Source of the DNA: Patiria pectinifera
Taxonomy: Eukaryota; Echinodermata; Asteroidea; Valvatida; Asterinidae
Length of the DNA stretch: 64,000 nucleotides
Direction of reading: 5' to 3'
Assembly: GCA_029964075.1 (NCBI GenBank)
Contig: CM057141.1
Location: forward strand, 2,542,001-2,606,000
In this document: piece after piece, positions 28,842 to 40,095 of the stretch
How positions within the stretch are numbered: the stretch's first letter is position 1
Layout of the letters: each line of letters starts with the position of its first letter
Position numbers and translations under genes: made by a program
Notes under the pieces: generated by a model
Database searches by the model: none
Seen by the model: only the letters and a program-made list of their open reading frames with translations
What the model was told of the DNA's origin: nothing

Positions 28842-28914
28842 GCCCGGTTAGCTCAGTCGGTAGAGCATCAGACTTTTAATCTGAGGGTCGCGGGTTCGAG
28901 TCCCTCACCGGGCG
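28842..28914 (+). tRNA. tRNA-Lys (anticodon UUU)
   Basis: This 73-nt gene folds as a full cloverleaf. The acceptor stem GCCCGGT pairs with ACCGGGC, with a G discriminator at 28914. The A box TAGCTCAGTCGG and B box GGTTCGAGTCC are intact. The anticodon stem CAGAC..TCTG encloses CTTTTAA with anticodon TTT, which decodes AAA/AAG lysine codons. No intron is present. A T-run begins at 28922, a normal Pol III stop. Perfect pairing and flanks argue for a working gene rather than a SINE. Confidence 0.95.
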
Positions 28915-30405
28915 GATCAAATTTTTTTGCTTCCTTCCTTTCTCTTTTTAATGTTCATTTTATTTAAATAAAAATAAAGACTATCGAATGTCATCACACT
29001 TTTGTTAGCATTTTATTATAAGGTTGTTTATCTCTGCTCTGTTGTTTCTCGGTCACTGACATGTAAGTTATTAAAAAAAATGGTCTTGTTTTACAGTCAA
29101 ACTCATAGTCATCATGTGGGAAAGTTCTACTATTTTGATGCTCATCGAAAACAATACAAGCCTTTTCTAGTTTTCACTAAAAGTCCTTTTTTGGGGCCGA
29201 TGATATGCTCAGGATAAGCTATGAGTAAACTGTGGCGTAAGCGACATATATTTACTAACAAAATGAAACTTGATTTTCTGAACGAATTATGGAAAACTGA
29301 AATTGTATTTTTTTCGAGAGAACTTCTACATATGTACACAAAAAATATCTTTGTACCATGCTCAAAGTTTGAAAAAATTGTTGGATTTCTAAATTTGAAA
29401 ATTATTTCGATTGTTATAATTGTCTACTGGGTATTTTGATGGAAAAAAAATCGCCTTAAAGTTTCTCTCTTCGTGCTATTTTTGTGTTTTAAATTGCTAA
29501 TGTTTTTAGCAATGACAAAAGTTATTCACCTTTGAATGACGGAGACATCACACAAAAAAATCTGGCCAATATGAAGTATGTACACATTTCCAATTATTTG
29601 AGGCCGACTATATCTTTTTCCGTTTATATTTGTGCCAAATCAACCCAAAATCAAAGCGTATTTTTTGGATTGAAAATTCCAACATGAAAACAAGGATTCG
29701 TTTCGAGAAAAAAATAATCGATTAATTGAGCACAGAAATTCAATTTTTCGGCCGGCGGGCGGGGATGTTCTCCCTCAACCCTGTATTATTTTGAATGTTT
29801 TAATTTTATACACAAGTACTGCTCGTCGAATGTATCAGACATAGTTTTTACTTTTAAAAATGTATATCTACCACACATAAACTGTTGACTGAACGGTGCA
29901 TGTTTTGCATACCCTACCTAGCTAGTTCAGTACGCATGGATCATCTCGATAAATTTGCCAATTTGCTCTTTGCCGGTAAAAGTGAAGTGCGCCCTCAGTA
30001 GTCTTCCAGCTGTTATATCCAGCAGACCACCACCAGCACACACAACTGCAGCATACACGGCATAGCAGGGAGTGTCATGGTCATGATTGTCGGATCGCAC
30101 TAACATGACTAACAGTAACACAAACAGGTTTGATTTTCATGGATTTCCTCCAGGAATTTCCTCCTCGTTCATCTTTCCGCGTATTTAGTTATTCACAGAA
30201 CAATCCTCGAAACTTTCCCCTCAAAAGCAAGTCTAACGGCGAAATTAGAACCGCTTGGCACTTTGTCTTTAGTCGGGAGTCGCCAAACAAAATAGAAAGT
30301 TGTTTTTAATTTTATTCATGTTAGGCCTAGGCCTAGGCCTATTTTTAATTATCTACTCTACCCATGCTACCTTTAATTTTAAACAATATTTTTCCATGAA
30401 ACTTA
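28915..30405. other. Non-coding stretch between tRNA-Lys and ATMIN
   Basis: AT-rich spacer with no supported gene. AGGCCTAGGCCTAGGCCT near 30325-30342 is a short palindromic simple repeat. Confidence 0.4.
28922..28928 (+). terminator. Pol III T-run after tRNA-Lys
   Basis: TTTTTTT lies 7 nt after the tRNA 3' end, the usual RNA polymerase III stop signal. Confidence 0.8.
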
Positions 30406-30796
30406 ACCAGATCGTGTCGGATGACGTGTTAACATGATTTTGCTGTTTCTACACACAGGCACGGCCGACAGGTTAAAACGTTAAGCGTGCCTCGACCGAC
30501 TCACCTTTGGATGATGTCTATACACGCTATTCCCCCATTTGTTTAGTACACACACACAAAGTCCGAGAAGTCTGTGAAGGCGGACCGTGTGTTGAACTTG
30601 AACAAGGTGCTTTGCACGACCTGTTGTGGTACAATTTACGCTCCATGGGCACACCCCGGAGTGTAAAAATATGAAGTTGGGTAAGAAATATCGTACAAAA
30701 ACTGTTGGCTGTATATCAAAAGTTGGCTGCCATATCTTGCCTTTTTTGAAAATCGAAATGTTCGGCAAAAATAATCCCGGCGCGAACTGGTTAAGA
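30406..30796. mobile_element. MITE with TTAACCAG-type ends
   Basis: The left end (CTTAACCAGATCGTGTCGG) is mirrored by CCCGGCGCGAACTGGTTAAG at the right. Related ends occur at 43713-43966 and 48767-49014, so this is one of at least three family members in the window. It has no coding capacity and sits just upstream of ATMIN, possibly in its 5' flank. Confidence 0.5.
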
Positions 30797-30908
30797 AGAG
30801 ACTTAGCCCAATACTACCAAGGCCTATAATCACCAAAACTCCTGTATTTATGTACGTAGAGAAACCACAACATGACCATGACACGAGTGAGTACATTTTG
30901 ATGGTAGG

Positions 30909-33900
30909 ATGACAGTCGCCATGACAACGGTGGAGATCATCTGCCCCTCGGCGGAAGAACTGATGGAGCAGCCGAGACGAAACGTCCCCTGCACGGTGGA
31001 AGGCTGTGACAAGCTCCTGCCGACAACTACAGCTCTCAAAATGCATGTTATAAAGACACATGGAATATACAAGGTATGTATTACATTTCACAACATTTGT
31101 GATGCGATCAAGCTAAATAAGTTCTGAGAACGTCATTAACCCTAACCGCCCTGAATCCTCCAAAATCCTTTTTGCAAATTGGAGGAATTTGCAGGATTGA
31201 GGTTACATGGCAAAAGTGCGTTGCTGATTTCAGAGTACGCACTGTGTCAAGGTCTTGGGCCGGACCTTGTGTTGTTTATGCTCAGCCGTGCATAAATTTA
31301 GTCCTTGATTATACTTGACATCCTCCGCACTGCTCCAGGATGTCACTGCCTCTGCCTCAGCCTATTGACAGACATAGCCGGAGGATTTTGCAGGATTCAG
31401 GCAGTGGTCATCCCTCCATGAACCATATACAAGAAATAGCGGAGGAATTTGCAGGATTGAGGCTATATGCTATTTTTCCATGAGGCCAATTGGAGGATTT
31501 TGCAGGATTGAGGCTACATCCTAGCAAAAATGCCTAGGGAGTTAGGGTTAATATACTGCTGTTCATAAGCTGTGTCAATCTTAGACAATTTACAGTCTTT
31601 GGTAGCAAACGGGGTATCAAAATGTAGCTGGTAAAATTCCCCAAAGATGTAGCCTATATAAATGACGTCCTCATTAGACCCTCAGATTTAAAACTATGAC
31701 GCCTCCAATGAGTGTGGTCTTTCTTTTTTGGGGGGTGTTTACTTACTAGTTAGGTTGGACTCACTGGAATATAAAATGTTTCCTAACGCATGCGTCCACT
31801 TTAATTTGTAGAATAAGTCCGAGAGGGTCCTCTTCACCAAAAGTCGGCAGTCCAAGGACCCGGCAGTCCAGAAGCAGTACTTCTGCCCAGTAGTAGGATG
31901 CAGTCGACACAAAGAAGGCAACAACCCTTTCTCAAACATGTGGCCTCTTAAACAGGTACAGGTTAAATCTGGTGTTCCACTTTACACGGACAATGCTTAA
32001 AGCTTGCCAATGTTGGCAGTGTCTGTGCAAGTGGGACCAACTGTTAGCCACCGACGTTGGCGAACGAAAACAACAAAAGGCAAATTGTCTTTCTGAGTCG
32101 TTAGCTAGGTTTTTGAGAAAAAAATGTCTGACACACACAATGAGTGTTATGATTCAGGGGCTGAATTTTTTTAATTTTCAACATCCAAAGTTGGTTTATA
32201 TGTGATATATTGCTAGGAAATGTTTTTACTTCAAGTCAGCAAATTACTTTTGATGATTAGGAATAAACTATCACTTTCTACAGAATCCTATGCCTTGCCC
32301 TGAGAAAAATAATGCATTTTCACTGTTTTCTCAAAAAGTATGCAAGCTTTTTGAATCTTTTCTGTGTAAGGACACTGCAGTTTGTAAACTGTGTTCTCTC
32401 TTTTTTTTTTTAATGAAAATTATTAGCACTTCCAGCAAGTGCATGGTGTACGTAATCATCTATGCAGAAAGTGCGAATTCCCCTTCGCCTTTGAACTTCA
32501 GCGGCGCAAACATGAGAAGATTTGCGGGAAGAACTTCACTTGTTCCTGTGGTGTGCCCTACACAACCAGACAGGCCCTGTGCTTGCACGCGAGGAGAAAG
32601 AACCACGAGTTGCCGCCTGACAATGCCGAGGAGGCTTCAAATGTGTAAGTTGGAATTTGCCAGAAATGCCTGTTTTTAAAATAAAGTCTTAAATTACAAA
32701 AACAGTGTTGTATAAAATAACGTAATAAAAATTGCTTTTCAATTTCCTGATCCAACTCCAAGATGTTTAAGACTTAATACACTTGCAGAGCCATAACAGA
32801 AACCTTAAAATTGTTCATCTAGTGATTTCAGTTCAGTATTTCCTACTTATCCAGCCAAGCTTAAATCTATCCGTAGCTAACGTAACCTAATTGAACCCAA
32901 TCCAGGACAGCACAACTGAAACACACCAACTCACCCCAATAATCCAACCAACCCAACTCAAACCCAACCCAACCTAATCTAACCCAACCCAACTCAAACC
33001 CAACCCAACCCAACTCAAACCCAACCCAACCTAATCCAACCCAACTCAAACCCAACTCAAACCCAACCCAACCCAAACCCAACTCAGCCTAATCCAACCC
33101 AACTCAAACCCAACCCAACCCAACCCAACCCAACTCAAACCCAACCCAACCCATCCCAACCCAACCCAACCCAACCCAACCCAACTCAAACCCAACCCAA
33201 CCCAACCCAACCCAACCCAACCCAACCCAACCCAACCCAACCCCAACCCAACCCAACCCAACCCAACCCAACCCAACCCCAACCCAACCCAACCCAACCC
33301 AACCCAACCCAACTCAACTCAAACCCAACCCAACCCAACCTAATCCAACCCAACTCAAACCCAACCCAACCCAACTCAAACCCAACCCATCCCAACCCAA
33401 CTCAAACCCAGCCACAACCAACCCAATCAAACCCAACTCGAGCCCAACCAACCCGAACAGAATCCTGCCCAAATGAAACCAACAGTTGGTTATTAAAAGT
33501 TCTTGCTTCAACAAATGAAGATCTAAAGCTATTTGCATGATAGGCTAACATTTTGAAAGCATTCAAAGTAATAACTTTCTCTCTGCAAGGCACCTAGCCT
33601 TGTGTCCGATGTTGTGCAAAGTAAACTTCACAAAATTCAAGTATGACATTGCAGTGTACAAATCAACACTGATCAGGATGCCTTCTTCCATATTTCCTTG
33701 GTTTTCTTTAACTGTCTCAGGACGCAACCACCTCAGCGGCAAGTGAACAGGAGGACTTCACCAGTAACAAAATCACACAATACAAATGAAAACCCTCCAT
33801 CGGTTGCTGTCAACAGAATCCTGACAATCCCAGTTCCTGTTTCCCAAGTTGGCAATATTCCCCGTCTCATTGCGACCCCCCAACCATTGCAGATTTTAGA

Positions 33901-35470
33901 GGCAGGTACTCCAACCAATACTCCCCAATCCAAGAACAAGCAGAAGACAGAGCGCTTCCTCTTGCCAAAGCCTACCATCCTCAGCATTGGTAAGGCCGCC
34001 GCCTTGCATCCTGAAATCACCCAGATTGTGACAATCAACAAAGGCATCGTGCAGAGCTTTCCAGTGACTGCTGCTCCGAGTCAGCCGGCCAAAAGGTACA
34101 AAAGAACTCTCGCTACCCAGACCCCACAACGGTTTGGAAGCCGGGGAACGAGGTTGGCTAAGCGTCAACTCGAAGGGGTTTGCAAAGGCTCTGTTTTTAA
34201 TCCTTCAGTATTGCCAGGGGGAGATGGTAGCTCTAACAGTCTACGAGTGTTCAGAGATTCAGGAATGAACACCCATCTGAATAGCAGCAACAACTGCCAG
34301 ACGCAGACTATTATCCAGCGGAATTCAGCCCACACACAAACCCCTGGTGATGTGATCATGCAGGAAGCTCTCATGTCGGCACAAATCAATACGCCATCAA
34401 GAAGGCAGCAGCAGCTGCATGTGCGGATGCCAGAGCAGCAGGTCCTTCAGCAACAGTACCCGCAGCAGGACATGTCAGCATTAAACAGGAACACACAAAC
34501 AAGCCAGACCTATTACCAAGGACCCCCAGGCTCGCTTCCCAACAACGTAAGTAGCGTCAGCTCCTTGCCTGGCCAGCAAACTCACTTCACAGTGCAGACG
34601 GAGCCCCGGTTCAGTACCAACACCACATCCAGTTGTGATGTTCAAACAGATGATTGGCTCTCATCCTTGGCACAAGTCAGTGATCAGGGCACCCTGACTG
34701 ATATTGCCGGAGTCCCCACCCAGACTGACCTCAATGTCTTTGACTTCTTGAATCTGAGCAATTCGGAGACACAGACCACCATAAGTCAGTCAGCATTTGA
34801 GGACTCCGCAGCCACTGAGAGCATTTCCACTCAGACAACCAGGTACCCTGCTGACACCACCCAAACCAGTATCCATACGGCCACATCGGACCTGCAAAGT
34901 CAGTACATGGATAGGTTAGCCCCACAGAGTACCATGGAGACTCAGACCAACTTCTACAGCGCCTATTTGGATGCCTTTCTACTCAACGAATCACAGAGCC
35001 AAACTAGCCCAGGAGGAGGTCTTGATACAAACGACATTGCTTCTTGCTGCCAACAGACCCAGACTCTCTCATCCCCTGCTCCTAAGACCGACCACCAGCA
35101 GACGCAGACTGCACTCCCAGACCTCACCCTGAGTAGCAGTGACTTCCTCTCCCTGGACACGTACACCCAGACGATACAGCAGGGTCAAGGAGGGAACCAG
35201 ATTTCCTCCCTTCAGACTCAGACGGATTCCTTCTTGGAGTACAGCCTGTCCAGCATGCAAACTCAAACCATGGCTGACTTTGATCTGGGTGCCTTTGATT
35301 ATCAGTCTGCTTCTGTACAGACGGATGCACATTTCCTGAACAGCTCTGTCCGTCAGCTGACAAACAGGACGCAGGTCCAAACTCAGACGAGCAGCAGTTG
35401 GCAGTTGGAAGGAGGGGATACATCAGCCAGGCATGTCCAGACAGATGAGACATATCGAGGAGGTGTATAA
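30909..35470 (+). CDS. ATMIN: ATMIN/ASCIZ-like zinc-finger transcription factor, four coding exons
   Basis: Coding exons are 30909-31073, 31812-31955, 32427-32644 and 33721-35470, all with GT..AG borders and matching phases, giving about 758 residues. Exons 1-3 encode the zinc-finger block: CTVEGCDKLL..HVIKTH; YFCPVVGCSRHKE followed by PLKQHFQQVHG; LCRKCEFPFAFELQRRKHEKICG; and FTCSCGVPYTTRQALCLHARRKNHE. This order and the C-G-K-x-F-x-C-x-C-G-x-P-Y signature match ATMIN. Exon 4 is a disordered SQ/TQ-rich tail with many TQT motifs (SETQTT, METQTN, QQTQTL, LQTQTD, MQTQTM, VQTQTS and others). In known ATMIN the zinc fingers activate transcription of the dynein light chain DYNLL1, and the TQT motifs bind the LC8 product as feedback. 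I see no frame break. An upstream in-frame start cannot be excluded. Confidence 0.88.
31136..31551. mobile_element. piggyBac-like MITE in ATMIN intron 1
   Basis: It begins TTAACCCTAAC and ends GTTAGGGTTAA, so TTAA flanks CCCTAAC inverted ends, as in piggyBac-type elements. The interior repeats GGAGGATTTTGCAGGATTGAGG-like units several times. A sister copy lies at 62919-63311. Confidence 0.65.
32880..33460. repeat. (CCCAA)n satellite-like tract in ATMIN intron 3
   Basis: Nearly 600 bp of CCCAA units with regular CTCAA variants and occasional CCTAATCC interruptions. Both strands give long repetitive open frames that are not genes. It lies between exons 3 and 4. Confidence 0.9.
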
Positions 35471-36217
35471 TCTTCAGAGGTGTTCAGCCACATTCAGACA
35501 GGGTAACATAAACACGAAGCCTTCCACTGTACCTTGATAGCAATCTGGGCCCAATTTCATGGCTTTGCTTACCGGCGTTTAGATCAGTGCCGTGCCACTG
35601 CCGTTCGAAACGACAACAGTGGCAGCCCTGTCGAGCCAAAGAATGGTGCCCGTACCGAACTGAATTTGCCAAGCCAAATGGTTCTAAACGCCATCCTATC
35701 GCTGTGCCGAATTTAAAAAAAAGTCAAATCAATTGAATTCGGCACGTCAGTAGCACGGTGTCTAGAATGGGCCTAAGCTGACATGAAAGAAACAAGCATG
35801 GGAAGGTATTGGATAAGCTATCACTGTCAGTAGTTTGTATCATGGTAACACAGGGTGACGGTTTGCTTTAAATGTATTCATAAATAGTTCTATAAAACTA
35901 GATTTGTCTGAAATACAAATTGGAAGTTAATGTTAACATTTTTTTACCAGGGAAGATGGTAGTGGCCGAAATTTAAACTGGAATTTTTAAAATTCGTTTT
36001 AAATTTCACTATTCAGTTTGGATTTTGGAAATCCAATATTTGAAATCAAACTTTCAAACAAAATTAAACCTTCTGTTTTTGTGTTACATAAGCTAAAGAG
36101 TTCAACATCTCACAGCGTCCTCAGTAGTTTCTCTGACTGCAGCCACATTCACTCACTAGCTGTCTTCTTGGTTCATGAATAGCCTGCCCATTTTCCTGCC
36201 CAAATTTTTTTTTTCTT
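35471..36217. other. 3' flank of ATMIN
   Basis: Probable 3' UTR and flank. ATAAATAGTTC and AT-rich stretches are present, but I cannot pick the poly(A) site with confidence. No gene is seen. Confidence 0.4.
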
Positions 36218-36585
36218 TCCAACTTTCACTCGGGAGGTAACACACTGGGTACACAGTGTTTAAAAACGTCAGTGAAGGGCAAAACCTAATTTGATTTATA
36301 TCACCCCGACGCAAAATTCCATCTTATAATAGTTTATGCGGTACCCGCTGCTATGTACATCAGATTCGAACCGGCCAACCGATCCAGTTAGCTCGTTGGT
36401 CGAGTGGTAAGACATCTGCACTAGAAAGCAGGAGGTCGTGGGTTCGAGTCCTACCCGAGTGATTTTTTTCCAACTTTCACTCGGGAGGTAACACACAGAG
36501 TATACAGTGTTTAAAAACGTCGGTGAAGGGCAAAACCTCATTTGATTTATATCACCCCGACGCAAAAAATTCCATCTTATAACTG
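36218..36585 (+). repeat. tRNA-derived SINE in tandem form
   Basis: A ~115-bp block (CCAACTTTCACTCGGGAGGT to ATTCCATCTTATAA) at 36218-36333 recurs at 36470-36585. Between them lies a tRNA-like head with A-box-like TAGCTCGTTGGTCGAGTGG and B box GGGTTCGAGTCC (36388-36461). Period 252 bp, so this is one and a half copies of a composite unit. The head also occurs at 60690-60810. The tRNA-like part does not close an acceptor stem. Confidence 0.7.
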
Positions 36586-37441
36586 CCCATTTCAACTGAT
36601 CAGAGAGTGCCCACCATTTACAGCTCTGAAGTGTTTTTGGAAAAGCCCAGTGGTCATTGAATCCCGCATACTCCACCAATCATTGTGGAGGGCGTTGCAT
36701 GCGGCAACACATTTGCCACGTTTTGTTGGCATGACTGTGAATTGAATGGGAGCTTCTGGTGAAATTGGATAACCATTATTAGGTTTGAAACCAATTAGGA
36801 TAACTGGATTTTGAAATCTCCAATTTTCCTCAACACTGGAAGATGGTGTTAAAACAGTTTGCTTGATGATGTTTGAAATTGCAAAAAAAAGGTCTGTACT
36901 TAAAGGTACATACATGTATCGTCGTGTCCGTGCAACAAGGTCGTATCTCCTAACATGGGCCGTACGCGAAACGCGAGTTTCAGAATGTCAAAAGGTTGTA
37001 TCTCACTTAAAAAAAACCCCGGATGTACGCACAAAGTCAATGGACGTCGAGATACGAGTTACGACCTTGTTGCACTGATGCGATGATATATGATCATTTG
37101 TGCACTGTTTTGTTAATACTACAACAGTATTGCTTAGAATTTTAGGTTGAGTGCATACCAAATGGCTACTTCACGTCTTTATTTGAGCAAACATATTAAC
37201 AATATTTGGGTATCGTAATTGTATTCTGTTGCCAGTGCACTCAAAAAAGTGAGCCCTTGGGCACACTTTTTTATAACCAATATCACTGATTATTGTCTTC
37301 CGAACGGTATAATTTCAGGCGGAATAATTTCACAGGGTTTTGATACCAGTCCATACTTCACTTTGAGCAAGGATTTTCTCATCATATTGGTAGGTGTGTT
37401 TCTGGGTATATTGGAAACCAGCTTAATGGTTATAACTTAGG
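36586..37441. other. Non-coding stretch, nothing recognised
   Basis: AT-rich spacer. A purine/pyrimidine patch around 36925-37080 (GTCGTATCTCCTAACATGGG and inverted ACGAGTTACGACCTTGTTGC) is partly palindromic, likely a small foldback repeat. Confidence 0.35.
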
Positions 37442-37442
37442 C

Positions 37443-37880
37443 CTGGGCGAGCCGAGTAGTGGATTTTTCTACTCGAGTACTTCCAAAGAAATTACTCGTA
37501 GTAGTCGGGTACTCGCGAGTATTTAACCAAATTCTCATAAAAGCAGAAAAATGACATATACGTTAGTGTGACATGAAGTAACTTAATACAAGCAAATAGC
37601 GTGCAAGTCACACCACATTCGTCAGCACTGAGATATCCTTACTGTGTGACGTTTTGGGTCATTTACTTTTTTGGACGAATGGAATCCTAGGGAGAGAGAG
37701 GTGGAGGGAGTGATTCCCTGTTTGTGGGGGACTTATTAAGCTGTGAACCCAAAAACCTAAATTGCTACTCCCGAGTACCTGCTTCTACTCGCGCCAGGAC
37801 GAGTACTCGAGTAGATGAAAACCACGAGTAGAACAATGAGTAGCATAAACTACTCATGAGTACTTGAGTTACTCGCCCAG
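37443..37880. mobile_element. hAT-like MITE
   Basis: The ends are CTGGGCGAG (37443-37451) and CTCGCCCAG (37872-37880), with inner subterminal arrays of GAGTACTCGAGTA and ACTCGTAGTAG in both orientations. Such subterminal repeats and ends are common in non-autonomous hAT elements. No clear 8-bp duplication remains and there is no transposase. Confidence 0.5.
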
Positions 37881-38695
37881 CGGTAATACAAATTTTATAA
37901 ATATCTTTTGGAATTAAATATGATTGTAAATATATTTGCGTATTCAATGGAATGTATTAGCATAATATCTGAAATGTAAGTTATTTCGCCAAAACTTTCA
38001 AATTGGGGAAAGTTGTTTTTGATGATTTGTATAATTTTGTGTAAAATGTTTAAAGAATTCAGGAAAATGTTTAAGTTGAGTATTCGGTTTTTTAAGTTTT
38101 TTTTTACACATCTATACAGTACTGAAGGATATGTTTATTTTTATACAGTAATCATTAGCTGATGTTTGGCATTTACAGTATGGGGTTTACGTTTACCCGT
38201 ATCATAATGCTGCGCTTTGTCTTTCAAAAAAAAAATCTACGCTTCCCATAAAGAGGTGGTGTTTTTTTTAATGCTTTATTACATGGCATACATGTACATA
38301 TTTAAGTACCCCTAAAAACAACTTCAAAAAGGATAAAGATAAATACACATGTATGATAGTTTGAGAAAAATGGTCTGAAATCTGCCTGTGTTCTACTGAT
38401 TCAAAATTTAGTACAAATTTGAGCAAAACAGATTATAAGAAGACACTCACCACTTTTCAACTTCATGTAGCTCCTAACAAAAAAAATACATATGTGGGGG
38501 GGGGGGTGACAACTTAAAACCAAATTCATGCGAATATGTTTACAATCCGTCTTGAGGTTGTATTCCCTTTTTTTTTGATCGCTAGAAATATTTAATTTTT
38601 TTAATGAGAAAAGTTAAATAAAATCAGTCAATAATATAGGATAACAATTGCATTGACCCAATTCCTTGTGTGATTACAGACATTAACAGAATATA

Positions 38696-39153
38696 CAGGG
38701 TGGTGCAAAAAGAAGGAAACCCACTTTTGACAGCAATTGTCACCTACTTGTTGAGCATCTCTTAAAAATTCAATTTAATGGTATTAATATAAAAACATAA
38801 GTGACGAAAAAATGATTGCAAATGCATTTTTGTCTCTGAGATATGGTAGTTTAAAAATTCTTGTGCAAACCTGTTTGTCCACGGACGGCTTTATTCCATC
38901 CGCTTGACTGAGCTCCGGAGCTTGATTTGAAGGCTTACACTGCACTAGACTTACAGTAAACAACAGTGGACAACAGTAATTTCGTAATCAAATTGGCATT
39001 AAACACTATTCTTGCGATTTTTTTTAAAAGATTTCTTCACAACGTTTGAAGAGCTATACTTCACTACATTATAAAAATAACAGTTCAAATAAGTTAAGTA
39101 AGTAGGTTAAAATTCCTGTCGAAAGTGGGTTTACTTCTTTTTGCATCACCCTG
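38696..39153. mobile_element. Tc1/mariner-type MITE
   Basis: The left end CAGGGTGGTGCAAAAAGAAG and right end CTTCTTTTTGCATCACCCTG are inverted repeats extending through AACCCACTTT. TA dinucleotides flank both ends (38694-38695, 39154-39155), as expected for Tc1/mariner insertion. The 458-bp interior has no transposase. Confidence 0.75.
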
Positions 39154-39155
39154 TA

Positions 39156-39849
39156 TTTTCTGACCCAAGGCCAAGATGGAAAAATATACAGTCCCTCATT
39201 TTTTGGTCGAAATTCAATGTCTGCCATCGGTTACATAATCAGTCCCGTTTTCTTATACAACTATACGGAAAAGTCATCGAATCTGTTTTTGGTTTGCTTT
39301 TTTCGTTTGGATTATGGGTCACAGAAATTAAAACAAATTCTGACAATAATGCATACAAATTTGCATAAAATGGTTTTGTTTTATTGAAATTTGAAATAAT
39401 AAGGTGGTATAGTGTGATGACCTCCTCCGCCCACACCCCGCAGTTTCCCCATGCACGGATCCGGGGGAGATGTACTAAGGTTTGGTTTGAGACTAACCTT
39501 GCTCTACAAATCCATTCACCACAAAATCGCAATTGATGTTGATCAGTACCAAGTTGATTCCAAACGGGATAAAAACATGGAGGATCTAAGAAGGACTGCT
39601 ACAGATACTCTTTCGTACCAAGAACAACAGCTCAGTGGAACCTACTTCCTACAGAAGTCAGGGGAGCTACTTCAGTGGAGTCCTTTAAGTCAAGACTCCA
39701 TGAGATGCAGTTGTCTTCAACACTAAGGGGGCCTACTAACAAAATTGTTTAGGGATGCTGCTATAGCCACCACGCGCCTGCAACCGTATATCCCATAGTG
39801 GAGTTTGCTTGCAGTACGCTACAGATACGATACAGACATCGAACAAAAA
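39156..39849. other. Non-coding stretch, no gene seen
   Basis: Short frames on both strands but no conserved domain. The plus frame at 39451-39726 has no splice context I can support. Confidence 0.35.
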
Positions 39850-40095
39850 AGGGGTCCGCTCATAAGTCCGACGCCTCATATGTCCGACGCCTCATAAGTC
39901 CATAGCTCCGACGCTTCGTAAGTCCGACAATTTAAACGCCTCGTTTTTCCGACATCGGACTTATGAGGCGGTCGCGTCGGACTTATGAGGCGTCGGACCT
40001 ATGAGGCGGAATAAATAAATGTTATGCCTCATAAGTCCGACGCCTCATTATGAGGTGTCGGACCTGAGGCGTCGGACTTATGATACGACCCCCCC
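39850..40095. repeat. Palindromic array of ATAAGTCCGACGCCTC units
   Basis: At least eight copies of (T)CATAAGTCCGACGCCTC or its complement GAGGCGTCGGACTTATG lie in both orientations around a centre near 39930-39965. The same unit occurs at 7717-7800. It would fold into a large hairpin. No coding. Confidence 0.75.

Noticed and set aside
28773..28967. A 64-residue frame across the tRNA
   Set aside because: It reads through the tRNA-Lys gene (typical LAQSVEH translation artefact).
33046..33538. Several minus-strand frames of repeated G-W-V-G-L residues
   Set aside because: They are translations of the complement of the (CCCAA)n tract in ATMIN intron 3, not proteins.
33698..33720. ATG at 33698 as a start of the last ATMIN exon
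   Set aside because: A good acceptor (CTGTCTCAG) ends at 33720 and the phase matches exon 3, so coding enters by splicing.
36388..36461. Possible second tRNA gene
   Set aside because: A and B boxes are present, but the acceptor stem does not close and flanking sequence is shared with another SINE copy.
36296..36679. A 127-residue minus frame with RVGLEPTTS
   Set aside because: It is the usual antisense translation of a tRNA-derived SINE B-box region.
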